Assembly: GCA_023430725.1 (NCBI GenBank)
Contig: JAEYZD010000190.1
Location: 1-22,243 of the forward strand
Length of the DNA stretch: 22,243 bases
Origin: Bacteroidota bacterium
GTDB taxonomy: Bacteria > Bacteroidota > Bacteroidia > Bacteroidales > VadinHA17
Reading direction: 5' to 3'
The position numbers and the translations under genes were made by a program. This document shows, in pieces, positions 15,000-21,422 of this stretch (position 1 is its first letter; each line of letters opens with the position of its first letter). The notes beneath the pieces were generated by a model. The model saw only the letters and a list, made by a program, of their open reading frames with translations. It was not told the origin of the DNA and did no database searches.

Positions 15000-16513
15000 C
15001 CGGGAGGTGTGCTCTGCCTGATCTTAACCTCAACATTGTCACCCGCAAAACTGCAGGTCATCTTCAGGTGATGGGGACTCTCGATATACCTGAGTGTAAG
15101 AACAATTGTGGAGTCATCCTCCCATGTAAAGGCTCCTGCCACCTTGTTTGAGGAAGCAACACCGGGTCTGCGGAGTATGCCGGGTCCCACCATCGCCGTA
15201 CTGGAAGTTATCCATTCACCTCTGCCAAAGGGTATTGAGCGAACGGTCTCGCCGTTGCCAAGTGACACATAACATTTATCTCCGGCAAAGTCAAGGGTGA
15301 GATATTTGAGTTTAAGATTGTTCTCTTCAAGCAGGAACCTGTTGTTCCGGATTGTTTCGGCAATTGGAGAGTCTTCTGTTTTTGCCGGGAGAGGCAATGC
15401 CAGTGAGGCAAGTCGTGCAGTCAGTTTTTCTGCAGCAGAAGGGTTCTCCGGCAGCGCTTCATCTTTCATTGCAGGCAGTATGTAGTTCCATACCATATTC
15501 ATCACATCCTGCATGTCAGGTGATTCAGAGGTTATTGCAACCACGGCATCCAGCTCAGGCATCACCATGATATACTGACCAAAGGCGCCGTCAGCCCTGT
15601 AGGTGTTGTGACGGCTGCGCCAGAACTGGTAGCAGTATCCCTGCATCCAGTCGTTATCCGCCTTTGTCTCCGGTGATGCATCCGGGGCCTGGTCAATCTT
15701 GAAAGTGGTGGCTTCCTCAATCCATTGTGCCGGAATTATCTGTTTTCCGTTCCACATTCCCTTCTGCAGATAAAGCTGGCCAAACTTCGCCATATCCTCG
15801 GTTTTTACCCTCAGACCCCATCCTCCGGCGTTGATGCCTTCGGGGCTGGTTTCCCAGTCAATCCCTTCAATACCCAGTGGCCCGAACAGTCGTGGCTGAA
15901 GGTAATCGGCAACCTTTTCCCCGGTTACCTTCTGCACTATGGCTGAAAGCATGAAGGTAGCCATTGAATTATACAGGAACCGGCCTCCCGGATCGTCTAC
16001 TACCGGAAGGCTGAGAAATGCCGGTACCCAGTTGCGGCCGGATGAGGTAATTTCATTTGACGGATCGGGCGACTGGCCGGCGGTCATTGTAAGGAGATCC
16101 CTGACCTTCATGTCTGCCAGGAAGGGTGAAACACTGTCCGGAAGCTGATCAGGGAAGAATGACACCACTTTGTCATCAGTGCTGAGCAGTTTTTCCGTAA
16201 CGGCGAAACCGACAGCAGTGGAGGTGAAGCTTTTGCTGACCGAGTAAAGGGTATGTCTCAGGTCCGCGCTGTACGGAGCCCACCATCCTTCGGCAATCAC
16301 CTTTCCGTGACGGAGTATCATTATGCTGTGGAACTCGTGGCTGCCGGCTGCAGCTGAATCGAGAAAAGTCAGCAACGCTTCGGACGAGACCCCTTCTGCT
16401 TCCGGATTACTTCGGGGCAGAGAGGTTTCGGCAGGGGGCTGGTTATTGCATCCTGCTGAAAGGACAAGGAGCATCAATGCTGCGAGGAACGAAGAGAAAG
16501 GGCAGAGTTTCAT
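14960..16513 (-). CDS. Serine hydrolase lipoprotein, class C beta-lactamase/DD-peptidase fold
   Basis: The product has 517 residues. The N-terminal signal ends in LVLSAGC (C22), a good lipobox, so it is probably envelope-anchored. The catalytic SxxK motif is S91-V-S-K94 (LYSVSKSFTS), and the Tyr motif is YNS at 181-183. A third-motif region around DGAFGQYIMVMPELDAVVAITS (about 310-330) has FGQ where many relatives have HxG. A C-terminal beta-rich domain of about 140 residues follows. Such proteins are esterases, peptidases or amidases acting outside the cytoplasm, and resistance is not implied. It lies 64 nt after the HMA protein gene in the same direction. Its 3' end overlaps tcdA on the other strand by 40 bp. 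Confidence 0.88.
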   Translation of the reverse strand: MKLCPFSSFLAALMLLVLSAGCNNQPPAETSLPRSNPEAEGVSSEALLTFLDSAAAGSHEFHSIMILRHGKVIAEGWWAPYSADLRHTLYSVSKSFTSTAVGFAVTEKLLSTDDKVVSFFPDQLPDSVSPFLADMKVRDLLTMTAGQSPDPSNEITSSGRNWVPAFLSLPVVDDPGGRFLYNSMATFMLSAIVQKVTGEKVADYLQPRLFGPLGIEGIDWETSPEGINAGGWGLRVKTEDMAKFGQLYLQKGMWNGKQIIPAQWIEEATTFKIDQAPDASPETKADNDWMQGYCYQFWRSRHNTYRADGAFGQYIMVMPELDAVVAITSESPDMQDVMNMVWNYILPAMKDEALPENPSAAEKLTARLASLALPLPAKTEDSPIAETIRNNRFLLEENNLKLKYLTLDFAGDKCYVSLGNGETVRSIPFGRGEWITSSTAMVGPGILRRPGVASSNKVAGAFTWEDDSTIVLTLRYIESPHHLKMTCSFAGDNVEVKIRQSTPPGYDLPVLKGVMAR

Positions 16514-16557
16514 AGGGTATCTTTTACAGGTTTCGGATCAACTGCTGATACCCAAAA

Positions 16558-16581
16558 GTAAAACTTTACAGCCGGTTTTAC
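16558..16581. repeat. Inverted repeat between HMA and serine hydrolase genes
   Basis: GTAAAAC (16558-16564) and GTTTTAC (16575-16581) can pair with a 10-nt loop. The repeat includes the HMA protein stop codon and could be a weak terminator or an RNA-stability hairpin between the two minus-strand genes; there is no long T run. Confidence 0.4.
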
Positions 16582-16907
16582 TGCTGTGCTCCCTCTTCTT
16601 TTTTCTTTTCGGTCACCTCTTTCGCGGTGTATCCCAGCTTCTCGAGTGATCTCCTGAGCACTTCAGGGGTGGTCTTTCCATCCTGATACTTAACCGTGAC
16701 CTCCTTTGTGGCGAGATCGCATTTCACATCCTTTACCCCCTTTATATACGGGATATTCTTCATTATGGTGTTGACACAGTTCTCACAGTCGATGCTGGTT
16801 TCGAACCTTACTGTCTGAAGCTCCTTCTTGCTTTTATCCTGTGCATTCAGTGCCACTGAAGAGAAGACAATCAGCAGAAGAGCAGTGATAAAATGATTTC
16901 TTTTCAT
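16578..16907 (-). CDS. Exported heavy-metal-associated (HMA) domain protein, MerP-like
   Basis: The product has 109 residues. A cleavable signal peptide (about 1-22, ending ALNAQ) precedes a single ferredoxin-like HMA domain. The metal-binding CxxC is C41-E-N-C44 in IDCENCVNTIM, followed by IKGVKDVKCDLATKEVTVKY, the beta-alpha-beta pattern of MerP/CopZ proteins, and a charged tail. It should bind a soft metal such as Cu(I) or Hg(II), or Zn, in the periplasm; the metal cannot be told. It is 24 nt downstream of the TonB-dependent receptor, and the two probably act on the same metal. The start is firm because the signal peptide begins at MKRNH. Confidence 0.9.
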   Translation of the reverse strand: MKRNHFITALLLIVFSSVALNAQDKSKKELQTVRFETSIDCENCVNTIMKNIPYIKGVKDVKCDLATKEVTVKYQDGKTTPEVLRRSLEKLGYTAKEVTEKKKEEGAQQ

Positions 16908-16931
16908 TGTATTGTTTTTAAGATTTATTAT

Positions 16932-19190
16932 TCAGTTCTGCGGGCGGTCCAGGGCGAACCTGAATCCTGCATAGAGTTTTCTGCCGTGTACCGGACCCCA
17001 TATCATTGCACCGTCAAAATACGGGCCAAACGGATCTTCCGGAGCGATCAGGGCATCATGTTGCCTTGAGCCGGTGATGTTCTCTGCACCTATGTAAACG
17101 CTCCATTTCCTGAAGTACTTGGTCACCTGGGCGTTCATAACCGGGTATGCACTGAAGCTGTCATGCCTCCTGTAGGGTTCGGGATTGGTCATTGTTGAGG
17201 GTATTCTGCCCGGGCCGTTGTACTGAAGGGTATAGTCAACCTGCCATTTTCTCATCCTGGTTGTGTAAGACGCAGTCAGCAATCCCTTGTAGCGCGAGGC
17301 GAGAGGCTTTTCGCGAAGTTCTCCTCCGATTGTCTGCCACACGTCGTTCCATCTCCAGGCGGCGGTGATATCAAGTCCGGTCAACGGCTGTATCTGTGCC
17401 TCAAGCTGGAATACATCTGACCATGACCTGCCGTCTAGGTTATAGAAGAGCACACGGTCTACGTCAGAATCGAAGTCCGTCACTATCTGCTTCAGGAAGC
17501 TGGTGCGGTATGCCTCGCCTGTCAGACGCAGTTCGCGTCCGCCCAGGGAGATGTAACCTGTCAGGTTGATGCCGGCATTCCATGCCTCTTCGATATCAAG
17601 GTCACCGTCAATTATCATCTCCCTGCTGCTGGCCAGGAAATACATGTTTTCAGCCAGTACGTGCACGGTTCTGAATCCCTTGCCGGCTGATGCCCTGAAG
17701 GTCATCTTCGGAAGAATCTCATACCGCAGATGGATGCGGGGGGTGAACTGAGCTCCGTGATTCCTGTAGAAATCGTACCGCACGCCTGCTAGCAGGGTCA
17801 CCTTTGCCGAATCAGTATAAGTGTACTGAAGGAAGACTCCCGGAACAGATTCAACGGTCTCAGCGTCAAGGCCCGCAACCGTCTGTCCCAGCAGGGGCCT
17901 ATAAATTGCCTGAAGCTCATCATAATGGTCATAGCGATAGCTTACGCCCGCATCAACAGTGTGCTTATCTGCCGGGAAGTACTGGTAGAGAAGGTTTGTG
18001 TAATAACTTCTCTGGGTGGCATCGTACTTATTGAAGCCCAGCCATGATTTCATGTCATGGAAGGTCATGCTCTGAATCCATCCCAAAGACATTTTGTCTG
18101 ACGGACCGAAAACGCCCCCGAGTTTTGTGAAGGCTTCAGCCCTTTCAGTTCCGATGCTTATTCCGTAACCGCCGTCCCACGTGTTGATATCATTGCGGTC
18201 ATAGTCGAATTCGCCGCCGATCCTTTCCTCCTGCATGTATTTGATGCCTGCACGGAAGGTGAGGTTGTTGCTCAGGTAATCCCAGCGGTTCATGAAGCTG
18301 TACTGCCGCACATCCGGCTCATCACGGAACCCGTCGTGGTTATGATCACTGGCGCCGGATTGTGTCTCCCCGTGACCCAGAATCATCGTGCTCCAGTAAT
18401 CATTGAGCCTGACCGAGGCATTGGCATTGGTCTCGATCTTGCCCGCATCGCTTACGAAGCCATTCACAAAGACTATCTCGCTGGTAGCGGGTTTCTTGTA
18501 CTCAACATTGATCTGTCCGGTGATTGATTCGTTCCCGTTCCGGACCGACGAGGTTCCCTTTGATACCTGGATTGACTCCATCCATGGGCCCGGAACATAG
18601 CTGAGGCCGTATGCTGCACCCAATCCGTACATTGACGGTATGTTCTCGGTAAGGATCTGAACATAGGATCCGGCAAGTCCCAGAAGCTGTATCTGCTTGG
18701 CGCCTGTGGCTGCATCGGCATAGTTGACATCAACGGAGGGGTTGGTGACAAAGCTTTCCGAAAGGTTGCAGCAGGCTGCCTTGCACAGCTCGGCAGCAGT
18801 TATTTTCACGGTGGCGATTGTCGCATCCCGGTCAATATGTGCTCCGGTGGCACGGCCGATGACAGTGACCTCATCCATCATGCTGCTCTCTTTAAGGAAA
18901 ATCTCAATGTATTCGGTATCAGGGTCAATCAGGACAGTATCGGTGTTATATCCGACAAAGCTGGCTACCAGAAGATTGTGCCCCCTGACTCTTTTAAGGG
19001 TAAAATATCCGGCAGCATTGGCTGATGTGCCGGTGGTGGTTCCGGCCCAGACCACGTTTGAGCCGGGCAGGATCTCAGTGCCGCCGGATCCGTCGTCGCC
19101 TGCAACCATGACCTTGCCCTCGATGTGCCCCTGTGAAAGGGCAAGGCCGGATGAGAGAACCAGTATAAGTGTTATTATCAGATGTTTCAT
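16932..19190 (-). CDS. TonB-dependent outer membrane receptor with CKAACC plug motif, probably metal-related
   Basis: The product has 752 residues. A signal peptide (about 1-20, ending ALSQ) is followed by a carboxypeptidase-regulatory-like beta domain (about 22-100, with TTTGTSANAAGYFTL). Then come the plug domain (about 110-230) and a 22-strand-type barrel with aromatic-rich repeats, ending in LYAGFRFALDRPQN. The plug begins ITAAELCKAACCNLSESF (C136, C140, C141). This triple-Cys segment recurs in Bacteroidota receptors that sit beside HMA and HYC_CC_PP proteins, which fits metal or metal-chelate uptake. The ligand itself is inferred from neighbours only. The gene starts 139 nt after the HYC_CC_PP-like gene and precedes the HMA gene by 24 nt. 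Confidence 0.93.
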   Translation of the reverse strand: MKHLIITLILVLSSGLALSQGHIEGKVMVAGDDGSGGTEILPGSNVVWAGTTTGTSANAAGYFTLKRVRGHNLLVASFVGYNTDTVLIDPDTEYIEIFLKESSMMDEVTVIGRATGAHIDRDATIATVKITAAELCKAACCNLSESFVTNPSVDVNYADAATGAKQIQLLGLAGSYVQILTENIPSMYGLGAAYGLSYVPGPWMESIQVSKGTSSVRNGNESITGQINVEYKKPATSEIVFVNGFVSDAGKIETNANASVRLNDYWSTMILGHGETQSGASDHNHDGFRDEPDVRQYSFMNRWDYLSNNLTFRAGIKYMQEERIGGEFDYDRNDINTWDGGYGISIGTERAEAFTKLGGVFGPSDKMSLGWIQSMTFHDMKSWLGFNKYDATQRSYYTNLLYQYFPADKHTVDAGVSYRYDHYDELQAIYRPLLGQTVAGLDAETVESVPGVFLQYTYTDSAKVTLLAGVRYDFYRNHGAQFTPRIHLRYEILPKMTFRASAGKGFRTVHVLAENMYFLASSREMIIDGDLDIEEAWNAGINLTGYISLGGRELRLTGEAYRTSFLKQIVTDFDSDVDRVLFYNLDGRSWSDVFQLEAQIQPLTGLDITAAWRWNDVWQTIGGELREKPLASRYKGLLTASYTTRMRKWQVDYTLQYNGPGRIPSTMTNPEPYRRHDSFSAYPVMNAQVTKYFRKWSVYIGAENITGSRQHDALIAPEDPFGPYFDGAMIWGPVHGRKLYAGFRFALDRPQN

Positions 19191-19266
19191 AGAGAATAAA
19201 TTAAGTTAATATTGAATTCGTTCGTCGGCTGCAGGGAGAATACCCGGAGCCGGAACTGATCAGTCG

Positions 19267-19313
19267 CAACATAATCAGGGGGTCAGAAAAATGATCTTCG
19301 CCCGGTTATGTTG
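19267..19313. repeat. Inverted repeat upstream of the TonB receptor gene
   Basis: CAACATAA (19267-19274) and TTATGTTG (19306-19313) are perfect 8-bp inverted repeats 31 nt apart, in the 139-nt gap between the HYC_CC_PP-like and TonB receptor genes. It might be an operator or an RNA stem; no clear TAnnTTTG promoter was found beside it. Confidence 0.35.
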
Positions 19314-19329
19314 TTTCCCTATGAAAAAA

Positions 19330-19788
19330 TCAGGATTGCAGCCTGCAAAGGATGGTTGTCAGGTCCCTGCTGCAGTGAACCGGTCTGTTTGCAGTGTGCC
19401 GGTGAATGCCAGTGACTGGCTGATTATCCCTAACGGCGATTACCGCAGCGGCCTGGAAATAGGGGATTATTTCGTCTTGCTTTTCAGCACGGACAAGTTC
19501 GTCGGTCACTATTCTCTCTGCTTCGTGAGTGCAGCAGTCGTCGGAGAGTTCAGGCTCGCCTGTGCTGTGCTGATGATGTATGTCACACTCCCCGTGGCTG
19601 CAGGCAGTGCTCTCACTGTGTCCGCAGCAGTTGTCCCCGACAGGGTCACCGGTCAGGGTGGCTATTGTTTCGTCTGTGCCGCAATGGAAACATGTATGAT
19701 GGATAAGGGTAAAGCCGAAGCTGCCTGCCATCATGAGAGTGATCAGGAAGATTGAGATTACAGGTGATATGAAGCGAATCTTTTTCAC
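19330..19788 (-). CDS. HYC_CC_PP-like small exported Cys/His-rich protein
   Basis: With the GTG start at 19788 (VKKIRFISP...) the product has 152 residues and a normal signal sequence ending near SFGF. An ATG at 19827 is in frame but would put 13 extra residues with a second hydrophobic run before it, so GTG is preferred. After the signal comes HHTCFHCGT, the position of the HYC motif of the HYC_CC_PP family, here HTC. A dense stretch follows with CC pairs and many His (NCCGHSE, ACSHGECDIHHQH, DDCC). Such composition predicts metal binding. Bacteroidota members are found next to TonB receptors and HMA proteins, exactly as here. The biochemical role of the family is not known to me. Confidence 0.7.
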   Translation of the reverse strand: MKKIRFISPVISIFLITLMMAGSFGFTLIHHTCFHCGTDETIATLTGDPVGDNCCGHSESTACSHGECDIHHQHSTGEPELSDDCCTHEAERIVTDELVRAEKQDEIIPYFQAAAVIAVRDNQPVTGIHRHTANRPVHCSRDLTTILCRLQS

Positions 19789-19836
19789 TGCTGCAAATAT
19801 AACAACAAAAATGTTCGATTGTTGCATGTATAAACA

Positions 19837-19865
19837 GTAACGACGAGTCTCAGACCCGTCGTTAC
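19837..19865 (-). terminator. Strong hairpin after the dodecin-kbp genes
   Basis: GTAACGACG (19837-19845) and CGTCGTTAC (19857-19865) pair perfectly, and GTC/GAC extend the stem around a TCA triloop. The one mismatch on the plus strand (A-C) becomes a G-U pair on the minus strand, so the minus-strand RNA gives a continuous 13-bp stem. It lies 26 nt after the kbp stop. Only a loose U-rich stretch follows, so termination is likely but not certain. TTCGATTGTTG (19814-19824) and TTCGATTGCTG (19872-19882) flank it as near-identical direct repeats. Confidence 0.6.
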
Positions 19866-19891
19866 ATCATATTCGATTGCTGAAATTTTCT

Positions 19892-20353
19892 CTATACAAG
19901 GGGAGGAATGACAAGGACCTGCCCGGGATAGATGAGATCCGGATCCTTGAGCATCGGTTTGTTGGCCTCAAAGATAATCGGGTATTTTTTTGCGTCACCG
20001 TAGACCTGTTTGGCGATCTTCGAAAGGTAATCACCCTTTTTGACGGTATAGAACTGCTTCTCCGGCTCAGGCGGGGCAACAGGCTCAGGTACTGTGACCA
20101 GCAGGTGATCCTCAACTGCTGATATGCCTTCAATGTTACCGGCAGTAACGATGATTTTATTCTTATTGGCCTGTGTGTCAACAGATCCTTTAAGTATTAC
20201 CTTTTCGTCATCAACTGCCACGTTGACCTTGCTTACATCAAACCCGAACTTTTTGATATGATCCATGATGAGGGTCGCTTTTTCCTCTTCACGCCTCTCT
20301 TCGGATTTGAAGATTTTCGCACCTGCATTTTTAATAAATGAAATTAGTCCCAT
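19892..20353 (-). CDS. kbp: BON-LysM protein, potassium-binding protein Kbp (YgaU) family
   Basis: The product has 153 residues, matching E. coli Kbp/YgaU (149). The N-terminal segment MGLISFIKNAGAKIF is typical and is not a signal peptide, so the protein is probably cytoplasmic. The BON domain spans about 25-88 (VNVAVDDEKVILKGSVDTQANKNKI cut by short loops), followed by a Pro/Glu linker (88-95). The LysM domain spans about 96-152 (YTVKKGDYLSKIAKQVYGDA and YPGQVLVIPP). E. coli Kbp binds K+ and changes shape, which points to sensing of internal potassium. It begins 15 nt after dodecin, and divergent mscL lies beyond. Both neighbours fit a stress or osmotic theme, though a role here is inferred. 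Confidence 0.9.
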   Translation of the reverse strand: MGLISFIKNAGAKIFKSEERREEEKATLIMDHIKKFGFDVSKVNVAVDDEKVILKGSVDTQANKNKIIVTAGNIEGISAVEDHLLVTVPEPVAPPEPEKQFYTVKKGDYLSKIAKQVYGDAKKYPIIFEANKPMLKDPDLIYPGQVLVIPPLV

Positions 20354-20368
20354 GATTTTGCGTGTTTG

Positions 20369-20569
20369 TTAAATTACTTCGAATGTTATTTTCATATTCA
20401 ACCGGTATTCCGTGATCTTGTTTTTGACCACTACCGCACTCTGATCCTGCACATACACAGAACGGATCTCCTTGACTGTCTTCGACGCTGTCTTGACTGC
20501 TGAAGCTGCAGCATCCTCCCAGCTCACCGGAGATGACGCAAGAACTTCAATTACTTTTAGTACTGCCAT
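20369..20569 (-). CDS. Dodecin, small flavin-binding storage protein
   Basis: The product has 66 residues, the family's length. It matches the dodecin pattern: VLKVIEVLASSPVSWEDAAASAV, then KTASKTVKEIRSVYVQDQ and a final strand YRLNMKITFEV. Twelve copies form a hollow sphere that binds flavins (or CoA in some members) and is thought to buffer free flavin. The ATG at 20569 is the only sensible start. It is the first gene of a dodecin-kbp pair. No convincing promoter was found on the minus strand of the 210-nt gap to mscL; a TTTG near the expected -33 position has only a poor -7 partner. Confidence 0.95.
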   Translation of the reverse strand: MAVLKVIEVLASSPVSWEDAAASAVKTASKTVKEIRSVYVQDQSAVVVKNKITEYRLNMKITFEVI

Positions 20570-20724
20570 GTCTTTGATTTTAATGGATTAATATCTAATA
20601 AGATAAACGATTGCCAAAGGCTTTTGTTTATGAATGTGTAAGGTAATAAAAAATAGCGGGAAGAGAAAGCTTTGGAAGACAAAACTAAATCCCGATCTCT
20701 AAAAGAGTTATGTAATACATTTTG

Positions 20725-20732
20725 TATATTTG
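20725..20732 (+). promoter_or_regulatory. Possible -7 promoter element of mscL
   Basis: TATATTTG matches TAnnTTTG exactly, about 48 nt before the mscL start, but no TTG lies 19-20 nt upstream. Alternatively its own TTTG could be the -33 element for TATTTCTA at 20752-20759, 19 nt further on. Either would give a short leader. I see nothing else in the 20570-20779 gap. Confidence 0.4.
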
Positions 20733-20779
20733 ATGGTAGTTAACCTGATTGTATTTCTAACTTAAACACCTATCAGATT

Positions 20780-21211
20780 ATGGGAATAGTCAAAGAATTC
20801 AAGGAGTTTGCTGTAAAGGGCAACATGCTTGACATGGCCGTTGGTATCATCATCGGCGGAGCGTTCGGAAAAATAATCACCTCCCTGGTGAATGACGTAC
20901 TTATGCCACCGTTAGGCATGCTGCTGGGCAAGGTTGATTTCACCAACCTTAAGGCAATACTGCAGAAGGGACAGGATGCCGTTATGGACGGAGCAACAGT
21001 GATTCAGCCTGCAGTAGGCGAGGTGGCAATCAAGTACGGCTCTTTCATCCAGAACATAATTGACTTTCTTATTGTTGCCCTGTGCATATTCTTCGTCATC
21101 AAGGGGATGAACAGCCTGAAGAAGAAGGAAGAAGCCGCTCCGGCTGCTCCTGCTCCCCCGAGTGATGAGGTTGTGCTGCTGAAGGAAATCCGTGACCTGC
21201 TTAAAAAATAG
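20780..21211 (+). CDS. mscL: Large-conductance mechanosensitive channel
   Basis: MscL forms a homopentameric pore in the inner membrane that opens under membrane tension to release solutes on osmotic downshock. The product has 143 residues, close to E. coli (136). The N-terminal helix MGIVKEFKEFAVKGN precedes TM1 (about 15-45, with AVGIIIGGAFGKIITSLVND and MPPLG). The periplasmic loop is about 48-78. TM2 (about 79-103, SFIQNIIDFLIVALCIFFVIKG) leads to KKKEE, a Pro/Ala linker and the C-terminal coiled helix LLKEIRDLLKK. All the hallmark segments are intact. It is divergent from dodecin-kbp and followed by a strong terminator. Confidence 0.96.
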   Translation: MGIVKEFKEFAVKGNMLDMAVGIIIGGAFGKIITSLVNDVLMPPLGMLLGKVDFTNLKAILQKGQDAVMDGATVIQPAVGEVAIKYGSFIQNIIDFLIVALCIFFVIKGMNSLKKKEEAAPAAPAPPSDEVVLLKEIRDLLKK

Positions 21212-21268
21212 TGGCAGATACAATAATCCATAAGGAAAATTGTTTGCATATTTGCACGCAATTAAGTT

Positions 21269-21325
21269 ATGGCAAGAATAAGAAAATATTTCTGGTGGCG
21301 CAGGTTCTTCCCTGACAGGGGATAA
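21269..21325 (+). CDS. Putative 18-residue cationic peptide ORF
   Basis: A small ORF after mscL encodes MARIRKYFWWRRFFPDRG and stops with TAA. It lies 57 nt after the mscL stop and 25 nt before the terminator stem, in the same transcript if mscL reads to the terminator. It has 7 Arg/Lys and 6 aromatic residues among 18. There is no Shine-Dalgarno sequence, and an ORF of this size can arise by chance, so it is a candidate only. Conservation in relatives would decide. Confidence 0.25.
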   Translation: MARIRKYFWWRRFFPDRG

Positions 21326-21350
21326 GAGCAAAGCCGCAACGGATAAAAAT

Positions 21351-21381
21351 AAAGGCCGCAGTCTTCTGACTGCGGCCTTTT
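21351..21381. terminator. Bidirectional terminator between mscL and hflC
   Basis: AAAGGCCGCAGTC (21351-21363), loop TTCT and GACTGCGGCCTTT (21368-21380) form a perfect 13-bp stem. Four T end the plus-strand arm and an A-rich stretch precedes it, so it can work for mscL on the plus strand and for hflC on the minus strand. It sits midway between the two convergent genes. Confidence 0.9.
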
Positions 21382-21422
21382 GTATTTAATCATCCCGCCT
21401 CCCTGAAGAGGGGAGTCGGGGT

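Noticed and set aside
19291..19755. Plus-strand open frame of 154 codons opposite the Cys/His-rich gene
   Set aside because: The minus-strand frame has a signal sequence and family motifs; the plus frame has neither and is not positioned in any operon.
19794..19801. TATATTTG on the minus strand as promoter of the HYC_CC_PP-like gene
   Set aside because: It lies 5 nt before the preferred GTG start, so transcription would start at or after the start codon, and there is no TTG at -33. It is probably a chance match unless the message is leaderless.
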